This document shows positions 44,224-56,792 of a DNA stretch of 64,000 nucleotides, one piece after another. Source of the stretch: Plantago ovata (Eukaryota; Streptophyta; Magnoliopsida; Lamiales; Plantaginaceae). The position numbers were made by a program, and so were the translations under genes. The stretch spans positions 56,332,425 to 56,396,424 of the forward strand of contig CM051457.1 of NCBI GenBank assembly GCA_028274465.1, in the 5' to 3' direction. How positions within the stretch are numbered: position 1 is the first letter of the stretch; each line of letters starts with the position of its first letter. The notes below the pieces were generated by a model. It was not told the DNA's origin and did not search any database. It was given only the letters and a program-made list of their open reading frames with translations.

Positions 44224-44253
44224 TGCTCATCAAAATTTACAAGTTTCCTAACA
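44224..44253 (-). repeat. 3' LTR of Sirevirus B, outer 30 bp
   Basis: TGCTCATCAAAATTTACAAG and TTTCCTAACA complete the LTR interrupted at 24426. The TTAAT at 24422-24426 is repeated at 44219-44223 as A's target duplication. The purine tract of B (reverse complement TCAAAAAGGGGGAAATT) follows directly. Confidence 0.85.
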
Positions 44254-44514
44254 AATTTCCCCCTTTTTGATGTTAGCAATACATGGCTAAATTAATTGTT
44301 ACCCTTTTAGAGGTTTCTGATGTTGAATAAATCAGTTGAATAATGCAAACATACTTGAATAATAAAACAGTAAGCATAAGTAGATTGCATAATCAAAAAC
44401 CAATAAGAGTCAAAAGCTTATTGTTGATAGTTATCTTTCAGTAAGTTTACAAGAAAGTTCAGAGATAACTACAAAAATCAGCAAACAAAACAAACAAAGC
44501 TTGTTACAAGGGAC
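44254..44514 (-). other. Purine tract and 3' tail of B
   Basis: The minus strand holds the purine tract (AAAAAGGGGGAAATT) next to the LTR and about 245 nt of AT-rich tail similar to that of A and C. No gene seen. Confidence 0.7.
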
Positions 44515-47500
44515 TTAAGCTATTCCAGCAGAAGATTTCATCTGAATCTCCCTTACACTCTTCTCAGCAAGAGCTGAGAATTCAACACAGTCCTTCTCGT
44601 AATCTTCAAGTAGCTTACGGACTTCAAGTTGAATAATCCTGGCATTCTTGCAGGCAGTATAATGATGGTTTTCACCATTCATTTCTTTGTAGTGAAGTGC
44701 CCACAAGTGCATGCCCCAATTGCTAGCATGGAGAAGTTGAGTATCTGAAATTCCCTTGTTGGCATGAATCTTTCTTAACCAGAGAAGATCTTCTTCTTGA
44801 TCCTTGGCAGTGAGATAAAAATACTAATAAGGAATCAAACCATATTTCTTCTTTGACTTCTTGGTTAAAGGATCACTTTAGTAAGCAACATCTATCGGTT
44901 TAATTAAATCGGGCTCTTGTTTTATATTCTGCCGCTAGAAGTTCTTCTTACTAAGATTTCCAAGTTCAGCCATTTTGCAGCAATGTTTCTTGGGTAGGGA
45001 GGAGGATCCCTTTCTTTTCTTTTCACTTTCAATTCAATCCAAGTGTACATTTGATTAAGTACAGCAGTTGGAAAGAAATCATTGGCCAAAAGATCTTCCA
45101 GCTTTATGATCCAGCAGCCATGTAGGTTTCTGATCACATTCTGAGTTGTTTCCTCATTGCTGGTCTTTGTATATTCAATGCTAGTGCCAATTGCAATGCT
45201 GGCAAGCCTCTTTTCTTCCTGTCTTTGCCTTCTTCTTCTTGACATAGCATTTTCTTGATCTCTTGCTAAAGATTTTGAGTCAGAAGAGAAGTGTTTGGAT
45301 TGGCCAGAAGGAGTTAAGGCTGAAATAGGCCTAGCTCTTATTGCTTGAGCTACTGTTTGGTCATCATCATTATCATCATCTTCATTCAGATTTTGATGAC
45401 TCTCAATGTGACAGTATTCTTGAGTTTCAGCAGATGTTCTTCGCCTTTTTGGATTTGATGAACTTCTCTCAGAATCTGTTTCAACTCGTTTCTTAGAACT
45501 TTGCTCTTTTTCAGCAAGAGGTTCTCTGGGAGGTGGACCAGGCAGTATCAATGGCGCTTCAGTAGAGGGTTTCTTTGATCTTGAAGATTTTCGTTATTTA
45601 TCTTCCCCCTTAGACATGGATTGCATCATCGGTTGGATGTGTAGAGAGAAAAACTCATTGCAATTTTCAGCAAGAGTACTTAGGCTGTTGTATTTGAGAA
45701 TTATGCCTTGCTGATCGGCAGTTAGCTTGGACAGTTCTTCTTTAATACAAGTCAAGTTCTCCTCATGTCTGCGCTCATTGTCGACTTTTTCTTCAATGAA
45801 AGTCTGAGCCTTTTTCAATGCACTTTTAGCAAGTTTGAGTGCTTGACTGACATCTTCTTCATAGCTTTTGTGATATAGACTGATGTCTTTCTGAGCTATG
45901 GTAAGAGAAGTAGTGCGTTTCAGCACTGTAGCCAGTATTTTGCCAATGTGAAGCGGACTCTCAGGAAGCAATGCATCATCCTCTTCTTGGCATGCTTTGT
46001 GAACAACCATTAGTGCCTTTATTCTAGGAGTAAAATCCTCAACGTTAGGAAACGGCACTAGAGAGGGAGTAAGTGAATGAGCTTTGATCTTGATCATCAT
46101 TTCTCAGCAAGCGACTTCTCTCAGCATCTCCTTCATCATTTTGGAGAGATGGAGGAGGAATTGCAACCTCTTTGGGTTCAATTTTCTTTGTTATTTCTTC
46201 TTCATTTGCTGAGAAGTTGAATAGATCTTCTTCGTCAAGGCCAGCAACCTTGGTTCCCAAATCTTTAGCATCAGACACTTGTGGTTGAGTGGTTGCTGAG
46301 GGCAACTCTTTTAACTCAACAACTGGAGTTTCACCAGTAGTAAGTGGAAGGGAGGAGACTTCCGTGTTGTTCACTCCTGAAGGTTGAGCAATGTCTAGAT
46401 TCTGCGTATGTCTAGCATGAATCTGTAGACTATTTTGAAGTGATCTTTGATAATCTTCATCCATTTCTTCATCTTCAAGGTTTGGATTAGTGACCTTGGC
46501 TTCGAGTAAAGCTTACTCGGCATCAGAAAGCTTAGTTTTGCCAAAGTGCATTTCAGCACGCTTTCTGGCGTACTCTTCTTCAGTTTCAGCAACTTGTTCA
46601 GTTGCTCGAGTACTTGTCTCAGCAGGAGCAGGAGTGGATTCTTGATGCTGACTGTGAGTTTGGTCAGCTTGCTGATTCTCAGTATTTTGATTTTCAGTCT
46701 CAGCAACTGTTAGTTTAACTCCACCAGCATCAGGACTAGGACCTTGATTATCATCATCATCGTCCTTGTTGTCCTTGGAACCTTTTCCTTCATCATCATC
46801 ACTGGTATCCTTTGGGATATTTTCATCCTCTTCTTCTTCATCATCGTCCGTTAGTATAACTAACTCGAGATATTTGTACATAGCAGCACTTGTAACTTCC
46901 TCTTCTTCATTGATTTTGTGGGGATCAGCCACCACGGGTACAAAGGAACCCTTGAGCATCACAGCTTGTTCACCTGGAGAGGCACTCTTGAATTTTGCTT
47001 TCATATTTTCTCTGATTAGAGCAATCAGACTTGAGCTCATTAGCTGAGAATATATAAGCTCTTCTGGAAGTATTGAGTTTACAAAATTCTCGAGTCTCAG
47101 TAAAGAGATTCTCTTTTTCTCATTGGACAGATGAAGGTGAAGATCAGAGAAATCCATCCTTCTGTACCATTGCCAGTTGCTGACAGACTTAGCAACTCTG
47201 GTCAAGGTATTCTTTTTGAAGTTTGAGTAGAGTTCTTCTGAACTAACTTCAAGATCTTCAGTGATGTGAACCACTTCAGTGGTCTCCTTTTGAGCCTGAA
47301 AGAGGATAAAATTAAGTTCAGGAAGGTTTTGGAAAATAGTTTTAGAGTCTAAAATTGTAACATGATTTACCTGCTGATGTTCCGCAAGCTCATGTTGCAC
47401 ACCAAGTTGTGTTGGTACTATTTCCATTGCTTCAGGAGCTTGGGAAGCATCCTTGAATTGCTCATCCTGAAATAACTTTATATTAGATACAAGTACTAAG

Positions 47501-49384
47501 TTTTCAAACTTAGTAGATTTACCAAAATTTTCATCTACCTGCTGAACAGGAGTTGTGGATTCTGGTGCAGAAGTTTCAACAATCTTCTTACTTGTATCTT
47601 GAGAAGTCTGTAAGGAAATAATTATATCAGCAAAAGATAAAGTTTCCGATAGTGAAGTTTTTCTTATATCTGAGTTAACTACCTGCTGAAGAAGGGCAGG
47701 TGGTGACTCAGTCCGAATGATAGCAGCTTCATTATTTGGGACTTGTTCTTCAGCAAACTTCTTTTCTTGCTCTAGTTGAGAAGGCTGTGCAGATTCAGCA
47801 ATCTCCCTTGTCTCTGAAATGAGAAGTTGAGCAGAGACATCTTGACCTTTTAGTTCACTGCTTGTCATGAACATGTCTACTGACTTATTGGAGTTGTCAT
47901 CAATCTCCAAGTCCATTTTCTGGCTTAGGTCAGTCAGCACCAGTTGAACTTTGTCAATAGAGGTCAAAGGTGAACTAGGTCTAATATTCTCAACATCTTG
48001 AGATGCGTCGTCAAATATTGTCTCTTGTTGTGTTTCAGCAACCTCTGGGACTTGAACCATTGCAGTCTCAACAAGTGGTTCTTCAGCAATTGCAACTTCA
48101 GCAATTTCTGGGACCGGATTAGTTTCTTGTTCAGCAACTATCTCTTTAGCAACATTGTCAGCAAGTGCCACTCTTCTCAAGTCTGCAGCAATATCTCTTG
48201 CTGGTTCCAGAGTGTTGTCATCAGGATTATCTACAATGTAGATATCGGGGACTTGGGTAGGAATTTCATTTCCACTGCCATGTGGTCTTGTATCAGCAGA
48301 TGTATCAACGTTAGGTTGATTGTTGAAGGCTTCTGCAAACACTTCAACATTGCTGAAGGCTTCTGCAAACACTTCAATAACATCTACTGCAGTGGCTTGC
48401 GTTTCAGCAACCACTGGTGCATCATCTGATAAATCATGGACAATTGGAACGGACTTACGTGCCGTTGTTTTCTTTCGTGGGTAAGTCTTTGTCCGTTTCT
48501 TCTTGGGAATAGGGTCAGCTGATGACGCTGCAGTTTGAGTGTCATCATTAGCTTTCCTCTTTTTCTTCTTAGATTTCTCAGTGGGTGCATTAGTTTCAAC
48601 AACCGCAGTGGCTTCAGCAGCAACATTTGCAGATGTTGCATTTTCAGCAACATTTGTAGTTGTTGTACACTTACCTTGTTGATCAACATCTGCAGATGTT
48701 GCATTCATGGACTGATTATCAGTCTCAGCAACATTTGGATCTGTTGGATACCTATCTTGCTGACCAACATTGAAAACATTTGTTACTGTTGTCTTCTTTG
48801 ACTTCTTGTCAGCAAGCGTAGGTCCATTCTGCTTGTAGAAGGCTCTTCCCACATTGCATACTGATTTCTTCATCAGTGGCAGTGATGTCATCTTCAGTTC
48901 CAGTAGTTGGAATCCGAAAGATGTTTTCTAAATCAATCCATTTCAGGATGATTTGCACACCTTGAACTGAGGTAGAAATCACTTTTTCAGTGACTCCTTG
49001 TCCGTCAGTAAGGGTTTGGATTTCTGCATTATTGTAGAACTCCATTGTGTCTAACATGCTCACTTTCTTAGTGCGAGCAGTAATGAAGAAAAGAAGGCCT
49101 TGTTGATTAATCAAGTTCAATGCCTCTTCGTTTTCTTCGTCCAGTTCTTGTTCATAGAAGTATCTAATGTACTTCTCCTTGGAAAATCCACCCCACTGCA
49201 TCATCTGTTCATACTTTGCAGTGTCGAGATATGCAGGCGGCATAGGTCTTTCGGTTACTCGATCATTTTTCAACACAATTTTCACTATGATGGTTGCCGG
49301 AATTTCAACCGGAGTAGTGCTTTTTCCCGCACTATCTGCTTTAGATGACTTAGAGGTCTTTGATGATTGTCTCTTAGGAGCCAT
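44515..49384 (-). pseudogene. Extra 3' ORF of Sirevirus B (broken, separate subfamily)
   Basis: Minus-strand relative of the A and C extra ORFs. It starts MAPKRQSSKTSKSSKADSAG at 49384 and continues with PPAYLDTAKYEQMMQWGGFS. Its longest open stretch is 792 codons (48891-46513). The protein is clearly divergent from A and C (for example YEQMMQWGGFS against CEMLMQWGGFA), and its N-terminal domain is shorter. The three GT...AG modules are kept at 47608-47682, 47467-47538 and 47296-47370 with lengths 75, 72 and 75. It has only one TGETPV unit. The C-terminal domain (HGCWIIKLEDLLANDFFPTA) is present. About five interruptions. Confidence 0.75.
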
Positions 49385-49973
49385 CTCTTATATAGTAAGG
49401 GAGTTGTACGAAAAAGAGAGTTTTTTCTTTTTGACCGGACGTACAGTGAATTCAGAGCACATGCTAAAGAATTTGCAGAGAAAGGAAATGTGAGTTAATG
49501 AATTTTGTCTTTCTCTAACTCTTTGTTTATATAGTGTCTCTGTTGTGTGAGAAGCTCAATGGTTTTGAGTTCTCAGCAAAGGTAAAACAGAGATTCATCT
49601 GTGTTAGTGGAGCCTTTGCACTAAATGCATAGTGGTCCACTAACAAAAACCGTCAAAGCATACTTTCTCTTTGTAATATCAACCGTTGGATCAAAAACTG
49701 CTTTAAAATCAATGGTCACGATTGTATTTCATGTCATGATTAACAGCGAGTTTATCTGTGCCACGATTAACGTCACAAATTGATTTTACCTTGATTCACG
49801 GAATTTGATCCTTTTTACTCCAACGCTAATTGCTTGCTAAAGTAAATGAGAATCTTTTCAGCGATTTTAATTAAATTGACTTTGGCACTTACCTTTTTAG
49901 GTAACAAGCCTTGTATTTGCTGAAAATTCCCCCTTAATCAAATATCTCATATTTCTTTGAGTTAAAAGACATT
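49385..49973 (-). promoter_or_regulatory. Region before the extra ORF of B, with TATA box
   Basis: The minus strand carries CACTATATAAAC at about 49525-49536, some 145 nt before the ATG at 49384, in the same CAGAGACACTATATAAA context as in A. Upstream is non-coding sequence resembling 32500-32860, including a purine tract (TAAGGGGGAATT, reverse of 49924-49935). No gene seen. Confidence 0.45.
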
Positions 49974-50340
49974 TCTGATTTCCCGTCTCAACAATTTCTT
50001 TTTATATTGAGATATCCTTAGGTAAAATCCGAGAAGTATTCTTGCTCTTTGCTGAGTTCCCGTCTTAGGTTTTTCTTTAGATACTTGAATACCTGTTTCA
50101 TTATCTTTGATTGTCTGAATGCCAGTTTCAGCAATCTTCAAAGTTTTTCCTTTGTTGAGTACCCGTCTCAGCAAGTGATCAAGTTTCCTAACAAATACCC
50201 GGTTTGAAGGAATTACTTGTTGAATGCTTGTTTCAGCAATCATGTAGTGAACTATCATTTCTTTTTAGAAGAAATCAGTGGAAGGGACTTTATACATGTA
50301 AGCGTACTTTGGCTTGCTGAATACCTGTTTCAGCAATCTA
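49974..50340 (-). ncRNA. Array of seven hairpins with loop ACRGGNA (B)
   Basis: Counterpart of 32120-32479. In minus-strand order the loops are ACAGGTA, ACAAGCA, ACGGGTA, ACTGGCA, ACAGGTA, ACGGGAA and ACGGGAA, each between complementary stems such as TTGCTGAA/TTCAGCAA. Unit number and order follow those of A, although the stems have changed. The function is unknown and the ncRNA label provisional. Confidence 0.6.
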
Positions 50341-50356
50341 CCAAATGTATCTCTTA

Positions 50357-53300
50357 CTATTGAGGTAATTCAATCAATCCAAGGTTATACCTAATCATTG
50401 CGAACCTATTATCTGGTAGGGGCTTGGTAAAGATGTCAGCAAGTTGATCATCAGTACCTACTTTCACAACCTCAATGTCTCCTTTTTCCACATGATCTCT
50501 AATGAAATGATGTCTAATATCAATGTGCTTTGTCCTTGAGTGGAACTTAGGATTTTGCGTGATAGCAATAGCACTTGTATAATCACAAAAGATTGGTGTT
50601 TTCTTTGCAGAAATACCATAATCTCTTAATTGTTGCTGAATCCATAGGATTTGAGCTGTGCAACAACCAGCCGCAATGTACTCAGATTCAGTAGATGAAT
50701 TTGCAACACAGGTTTGCTTCTTGCTGAACCATGATATTAATCTAGTACATAGAAACTGACAAGTTCCAGAAGTACTTTTTCTATCAAGAGTTGATCCTCC
50801 ATGATCAGCATCAGAATAACCTAGCAATTCCAATCCAGAATCTTTAGGATACCATAATCCAAAATTGAATGTACCTTTGACATATTTCAGTATCTTAAGT
50901 GCCTTTTTGTAGTGTGATTCTCTTGGATCAGATTGGAATCTTGCACACACACAAACAGCATAGTGAATGTCAGATCTACTTGCTGTTAAATACAGTAAAG
51001 AACCAATGAGCTTCCTATACTTGTGTTCATCAACACTCTTATCTTCTTTAGTATAGCCGAATTTGGTTCCAACGCTCATAGGGATCTTTTCAGGTTTTTC
51101 TTCCTCTTTGATCCTAAACTTTATGAGCATTTCCTTTGCATACTTTGCTTGATTTATGAATATTCCATCTTTGAGTTGCTTGACTTGCAATCCTAGGAAA
51201 TAATTCAATTTACCCATCATACTCATTTTAAACTTGTTTGTCATGAGTTTGGCAAAATCATCACAAAGTTGCTTGTCCTTAGATCCAAATATTATGTCAT
51301 CCACATAAATCTGGACTACGAGTATTTTACCATCATGGTTCATGGTAAATAAAGTTTTGTCAACTTCACCTTTCTTGAAACCATTGTCCAGCAAGAACTT
51401 AGCTAAGGTATCATACCAAGCTCTTGGTACTTGCTTTAGACCATATACAACTTTCTAAAGCTTGTATACCATCTTGGTTTCTGAGGGAAGTTCAAAGCCA
51501 GGGGGTTGTTCCAAGTAGACTTCTTCAGCAAGTTCACCATTTAGGAATGCACTTTTAACATCCATTTGATAAACAATGAAGTCATTGTGAGCAGCAAAGG
51601 TTAAGAAAAGCCTAATTGCATCCAATCTTGCAACTGGAGCATAAGACTCATCATAGTCCAGTCCTTCAGTCTGACAGTAACCTTGAGAAACTAAACGTGC
51701 TTTGTTCCTTGTTACTTCTCCGGACTCACTCAGCTTGTTTCTGAACACCTACTTTCTACCAATTGCTTTCTTTCCTTCAACAAGGGCTACAAGTTTCCAG
51801 ACTTTGTTCCTTTCAAATTGATCCAGTTCTTCTTGCATTGCCTTGATCCATTCAGAATGCTTTAAAGCTTCTTCTATGGTCTTGTGTTCAATTTCTGAAA
51901 CAAAGCAAGAGAACAAACCTTCTACTTCTATGACATTTGCTTCTTCAGCAAGTTCTTGATTAGTAGATACTTTGGATCTAGTCACTTGGCGTTTGTCAAT
52001 ATCATCAATCATATCCGTAGAGGGATGATCTCTTATCCATTTATTAACAGGTTTTCTGCTCTTTGGATCTGGATAAGTGTGCTCTTGAGCATGTGACTCT
52101 TCAGTATGTACTTGCTCAGTACTATTGGTATTTTGTTGTGTCTCTGCTAAGATTGGTTCATCAGCAACTGCTTGTTCAGCATTGCTGGTTTGAGGTAACT
52201 CGTCAGCAGGCACATGAAGTTGCATAGTTTCAGCAACATCTGGAGCAACCGCGTCTTTTACTGGAAATTCTTTGTCATGAACTATTTTTGTCTTGTCATG
52301 ACTCGGGGGAGGAGAGTCATTGTCAGAATCATCATTTAGTTCAATTGATTTAACTTTCCTAGCATCAGATTCAGTTCCTTGCTCGTGTATGAGTAACTTC
52401 TTCATACAATCTAATATTTCTTCTTCAGCAGGAACTCCTTGTGACTTTTTATAGAATACAACATGCGCTGATTCTTCGATCTTTTGTGCTTTTTTGTTGT
52501 AAACTCTATAAGCTTTACTATGCAAGGATTAACCAAGAAATATCGCTTCGTCTGCCTTTGGTTGAAATGTTCTTAAGTATTCTCTACCATTGTTAAGAAC
52601 AAAGCATTTGCAACCAAATACTCTTAGATGGGTGATGTTAGGAGGTCTTCCAACAAATAACTCATAGGGATTTTTGTTGTAATCCTTAGTCATCAAACAT
52701 CTATTTTGAGTATAGCAGGCGGTATTAATCGCTTCAACCCAATAAGCTTCACTTATTTCAGTGTCAGCAAGCATTGTTCTGGCTGCTTCCTTAAGGGTAC
52801 GATTCTTCCTTTCAGCAACACCATTTTGTTGTGGTGTCCTTACTGAGGATAACTGATGTTGTATGCCTTTGGTAGTGCAATACTCAGTTATGTACTGGTT
52901 TACAAACTCAGTACCATGGTCTGTTCTAATGACTTTTACCTTGTCATTTTTCATGACTTCAAGCTTATTCAGCAAGTTAGGTATTTAAGTCCTTGTTTCA
53001 GACTTGTGTTTGATAAATACTACCCAAGTGAATCTTGAATAGTCATCTACCACCACCAGACCATACTTCTTACTAGCATAGCTTGTTGAAGAAGATTCAA
53101 ACAAGTCCATGTGCAAGAGTTGTAAAGGTTTTGTAGTTGACGGTACTGTCTTGTTCTTAAAAGAAGATTTGGTTTGCTTTCCTTGCTGACATGCATTGCA
53201 AACACCATCCTTCTTGAAAGTAACCTTAGGTAATCCAACTACAATTGCCTTTTTAGACAACTTATTCAGCGTCTTGAAGTTTAGGTGACTTGTTCGTTTA

Positions 53301-54883
53301 TGCCATAACCATGCTTTTTCAGCAAGGCAATCATGATCTGAGACAAGGCATTTTTCAACGATTGCTGAAGACCAATCTACAGTATACAAACCTCCTGATC
53401 TTGTAGCAACCATAATAACCTTCTTTGTCTCAAAGTCTATAAATTTACATTCATCACTTTTGATTTGGATGAAGTAACCTTTATCAGCGAATTGACTCAT
53501 GCTGAAAAGGTTAAACTTAAGATTTTTGACATACAGAACTCCCGAAATGGTAATGCATCCTAACTTCACGTTACCATAACCTTTAGTAGAACCAAAGCCT
53601 CCACTAGCAAACCTTATTGCTGGACCTTTAGACCACCGTCTATAGTTTATAAGGTTTTTCTTGTTGCCCGTCATGTGCTTTCCACAATTGCATTGTTTGT
53701 CTCCGTGGCTGAAGTCTACACAATCAAGAGCAAACAAGTTAATTATCCAATATTGGATGTCCATTAACATGTTCAAGAAAGCGTCCAGTGGAAACCCAAA
53801 TATTGAGTTTTTCAACTTTGACTTGTTTTCTACTTGCTGAGGAACTGGAAGGTTTTGAGCCGAAAGACTTTTGATTATTGCTAATCAAATCCACTTTCTG
53901 ATGTGGTGTCTTGCTCGGTTGACATTTTTGTTGAACATACTTTTCAGTAAGTTCTTTTCTGGCAAGGTTCCTTCTAGTCTTAGCGTTTTGAGTTTTGTCA
54001 GAACTTTTAGGCTTGGTTTTATTCATCTCTTTGAAGTATCTTTGCTGACTTTGCTTATACTCATGAAAAAGTTGACTTTGCTTGGTTTTGAAACCAAGTC
54101 CACTTTTCGGAGAATGCTGACCTTTTGTCTCAGCAACCTTACTTGATTCAGATTTGTCAGCAAAGGTCTTCTAATTACTTTTAGTAATCTTGCCTTTTGA
54201 CTTAACAAATTGCTTTTCAGCAACTTGTTTGGCGGAATAACTTACAGCATCCTTTTTCTTCACAGTTTGCTTTTCAGCAACCTGTTTTCCTTTTAAAGTC
54301 TTGTTACTTTGAGTAGCAACAGCGGGCTTTACGGTCGTAGGTACTTGATTGCATATTTCATCAACGTTACATTGACCAATTTGATAGAGTTCTGGTTGAC
54401 CACTAACAGCTGCACGTACAAAGGTAATTGGTGATTTGTCTTCACTCAAGATTATTACATCATCACCTTCATACATTGCACCTAAACCTTCTTTATGAGA
54501 TGGATCTCTCATATAACAGTTGAGTTCAGTCAGCGTATTACTTGCATCAACATAAGATTTGAAATTGATTTTCATCTTTTTCATTTCTTGTATTTCAGAA
54601 AGCAACTTTAGAATTGAGGACTGATACTCCTCCAATTCTATTGCCATTTGAGAATTCTTCTCTGTAGCTTCAGCAATCAACTTCTTGAGATGTAATATTT
54701 CAGCATCCTTCTTTTCTGACTCTTCTTTCAGCAAAACATACTTTTCAGTAGTTTGCTTGGCCAGAGTTTCAGCATTCTGTAGTTTCTCTTGCTGTTTGCT
54801 CAGAGTTTTCTCAAATCTTTCGATTTCTCCTTGAATTCTATCAAGGTCAATATCATCTTCACTTTCTGAGTCAGAGTCAGAAG
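50357..54883 (-). pseudogene. gag (3' part) and pol of Sirevirus B (broken)
   Basis: Minus-strand gag coiled-coil region (54883 down to about 54000), protease/integrase (CGKHMTGNKKNLINYRRWSK, HKRTSHLNFKTLNKLSKKA, CNACQQGKQTK, RTDHGTEF, RTPQQNGVAERKNRTLKEAA), reverse transcriptase ([53 protein letters not shown]) and RNase H ([37 protein letters not shown]) to the end LADIFTKPLPDNRFAM. The last 345 codons (51394-50357) are open. It is closely related to A's pol. About six interruptions. Confidence 0.85.
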
Positions 54884-54888
54884 TAGGA

Positions 54889-56162
54889 TGATGAATGTGT
54901 ATTTTACACCTTCATTTGAGTCTTTTTCACCTATTTTAGCTATCCTCTATGTTAATTTAGCTATATTTTAGTGCATTTTATTAGAATAGTGTCACATTTC
55001 CCTTTAGTTTTTATTTTACAGGTTTTGGTTGAAAAACGAGGATTTCCGGGCAATTATATTGAAGTTGACAAGGAATTGGTGTTCCAGAAGCCTATTTGGA
55101 GTATCTGAAGGTTTCCGGATAGGATTTGGAGTCTAGGGATCGAATCTGGAGGTTAGAAGGCCACTAGAAGTCAGAAACAGAGTCCGAAAAGGGGAAGAAA
55201 TCCAAAAACGCGTCGAAAACGCGGAATTCCGCGAATTTTACTCCCGGGCGAATCGCCTGGTGTGTGGGGCCCTTCGCCCCACACTATTTCGAAGCCTATA
55301 TATAGTTGCTCAGTTTTTCTCCGAAATTCATACTTTTTCAAACCTATTCTCTCATCTTTCTCTGTAGTTTTAGGTAGGAACTTCCCAGAGCCTGTTCTGG
55401 GGGTTCATAGCTTAGGAGATACTTTTTCATAGCAGTTTGGAGCTTGTAAGATCGCGATTCTTCGGAGAATGACAACCTTCGGTAACATTGTATCCTACGG
55501 TTTATTCTACTTATTTTTATATATCTTTCAACATGTTTTCTTCTATGATTTATGTTGATTGCATGACAACAATGAGTAGCTAAACTTATCGTTGGTGGTA
55601 GTATGTGAATTCTTAGCGAAGGGTAGATAATCATGCTAATGGCTATATCGCGCATTATACTCCGTGTTATTGCTTTATTTCGTTGATCAGGCGCAACCTA
55701 TATCTTCGTATGTTGATTAATTATTATGCACAATTGGACCCTCGTCGACCTATGCATATCTATATCTTCGTAGTGTTGATTAATTACGGAACACAATTGG
55801 ACAATAGTGTTTGACTTGTCAGTATCTATATCTTCGTTGTGTTTGATAATTACAACAGGACAATTGATTGATCAAAGATCTCCATGCAAGACCGAGGAAT
55901 TTACGCATGATTATTAACCCGTTATGCTTTGAAGGATCATACTATCACCAATCTCCATTATCTGTTAGAAAAACGTTTGCTATACCGTCTGCTGTTTTTA
56001 TATTCTTTAGTTAAATAGATAAAGCTAGTTATAGTCCTTAGAGAACGACACTCGAGGTCATTCTACTGCTACACTACGGTTTTCGTTGTAGTTGTGAATT
56101 GCCTTTGGCTAAATAACAAATTTATTTAATTTGCTCGGAGCACGACATCCGCGCGTTCATCA
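54889..56162 (+). repeat. 5' LTR of G3
   Basis: 1,274-bp LTR, TGATGAATGTGTATTTTACA to CGCGTTCATCA. A GC-rich hairpin GTGTGGGGC/GCCCCACAC with loop CCTTC lies at about 55260-55283, followed by TATATATAG near 55297, the same arrangement as in G1. Confidence 0.85.
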
Positions 56163-56165
56163 AAT

Positions 56166-56183
56166 TGGCGCCGCTGCCGGGGA
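56166..56183 (+). promoter_or_regulatory. Primer-binding site, tRNA-Asp type (G3)
   Basis: TGGCGCCGCTGCCGGGGA, matching the tRNA-Asp complement with one difference from G1 and G2. Confidence 0.8.
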
Positions 56184-56307
56184 CTATACTCCTTTTTTCT
56201 GTTTAATTTGTTTATATTTTCAGCATTCAATTCCTAATTCTAGTAATTTTAGTTTTCCTTTTTAATCTCTCTCTTATACTGCTTTCCTAGTCTGTTACAG
56301 ATAGTGT

Positions 56308-56792
56308 ATGCCACATACACGATCTAAAGGAACACCGCTTGCTGATTCAATTGCTGAGATCGACAGAGTCTACCACCAAAGAAGGCGACTACTTCAAAGG
56401 CGTTCACTAGAGGAAATAGAGGATACCGATTTCTCGGAATCTCTACACACTCTTTTCAAGGAAATCGACGGAATGGCAGAAGCTAGACCACTGAAAGCAT
56501 GGGTTCAACCCGCCAAGGATCGTATGAGGGGACCGGCGATTGTTCTTTCGTCTGCAACTCGAGATCTGGAAATCAAGAACCACGCATTCCAACAACTTCC
56601 GAGGTTCTATGGCTTATCAAGGGAATATGTGATGGGGTAGTTGCACGATATCGATGATTTCGTCAACCAACTCCCACGACCCGGAGCTGAAACAACAACG
56701 GATGAGTTGAGGATGAAGGTTTTTGCTATGGGACTTGGCGACAGAGCCAAGTCATGGTTGAGTTCTCTACCAGCAGGCTCGCTGGACACTTG
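56308..56792 (+). pseudogene. gag of G3 (partial, cut by Sirevirus C)
   Basis: Starts MPHTRSKGTPLADSIAEIDR. It contains RGPAIVLSSATRDLEIK, QQLPRFYGLSREYVMG, LRMKVFAMGLGDRAKSWLSS and LPAGSLDT, and is cut by the LTR of C at 56793. Unlike G1, the N-terminal basic segment (HQRRRLLQRRSLEEIED) is visible. The frame is not fully continuous. Confidence 0.8.

Larger units (their letters stand above)
22942..54888 (-). mobile_element. Sirevirus B (Ty1/copia), interrupted by A and G3
   Basis: Minus-strand Sirevirus. In its own reading direction the visible parts are the 3' half of gag (54883 down), protease, integrase, reverse transcriptase and RNase H to 50357, a hairpin array, an extra ORF (49384-44515), a purine tract (44254-44270) and the 3' LTR. 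The LTR is split into 22942-24426 and 44224-44253 by element A. The gag is cut at 54888 by G3, so the 5' part lies beyond the window. The reverse transcriptase is of Sirevirus type ([39 protein letters not shown]). B is broken at many points (of the order of ten) and its extra ORF belongs to a subfamily distinct from A and C. Confidence 0.85.
54889..56792 (+). mobile_element. Ty3/gypsy element G3 (Athila-like), 5' part, inserted in B
   Basis: Plus-strand relative of G1: LTR 54889-56162, primer site 56166-56183, gag from 56308. It interrupts the gag of Sirevirus B at 54888 and is itself interrupted at 56793 by Sirevirus C, beyond which its remainder lies outside the window. The possible target duplication is TAGGA (54884-54888), but the partner is not visible. 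Broken. Confidence 0.85.
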
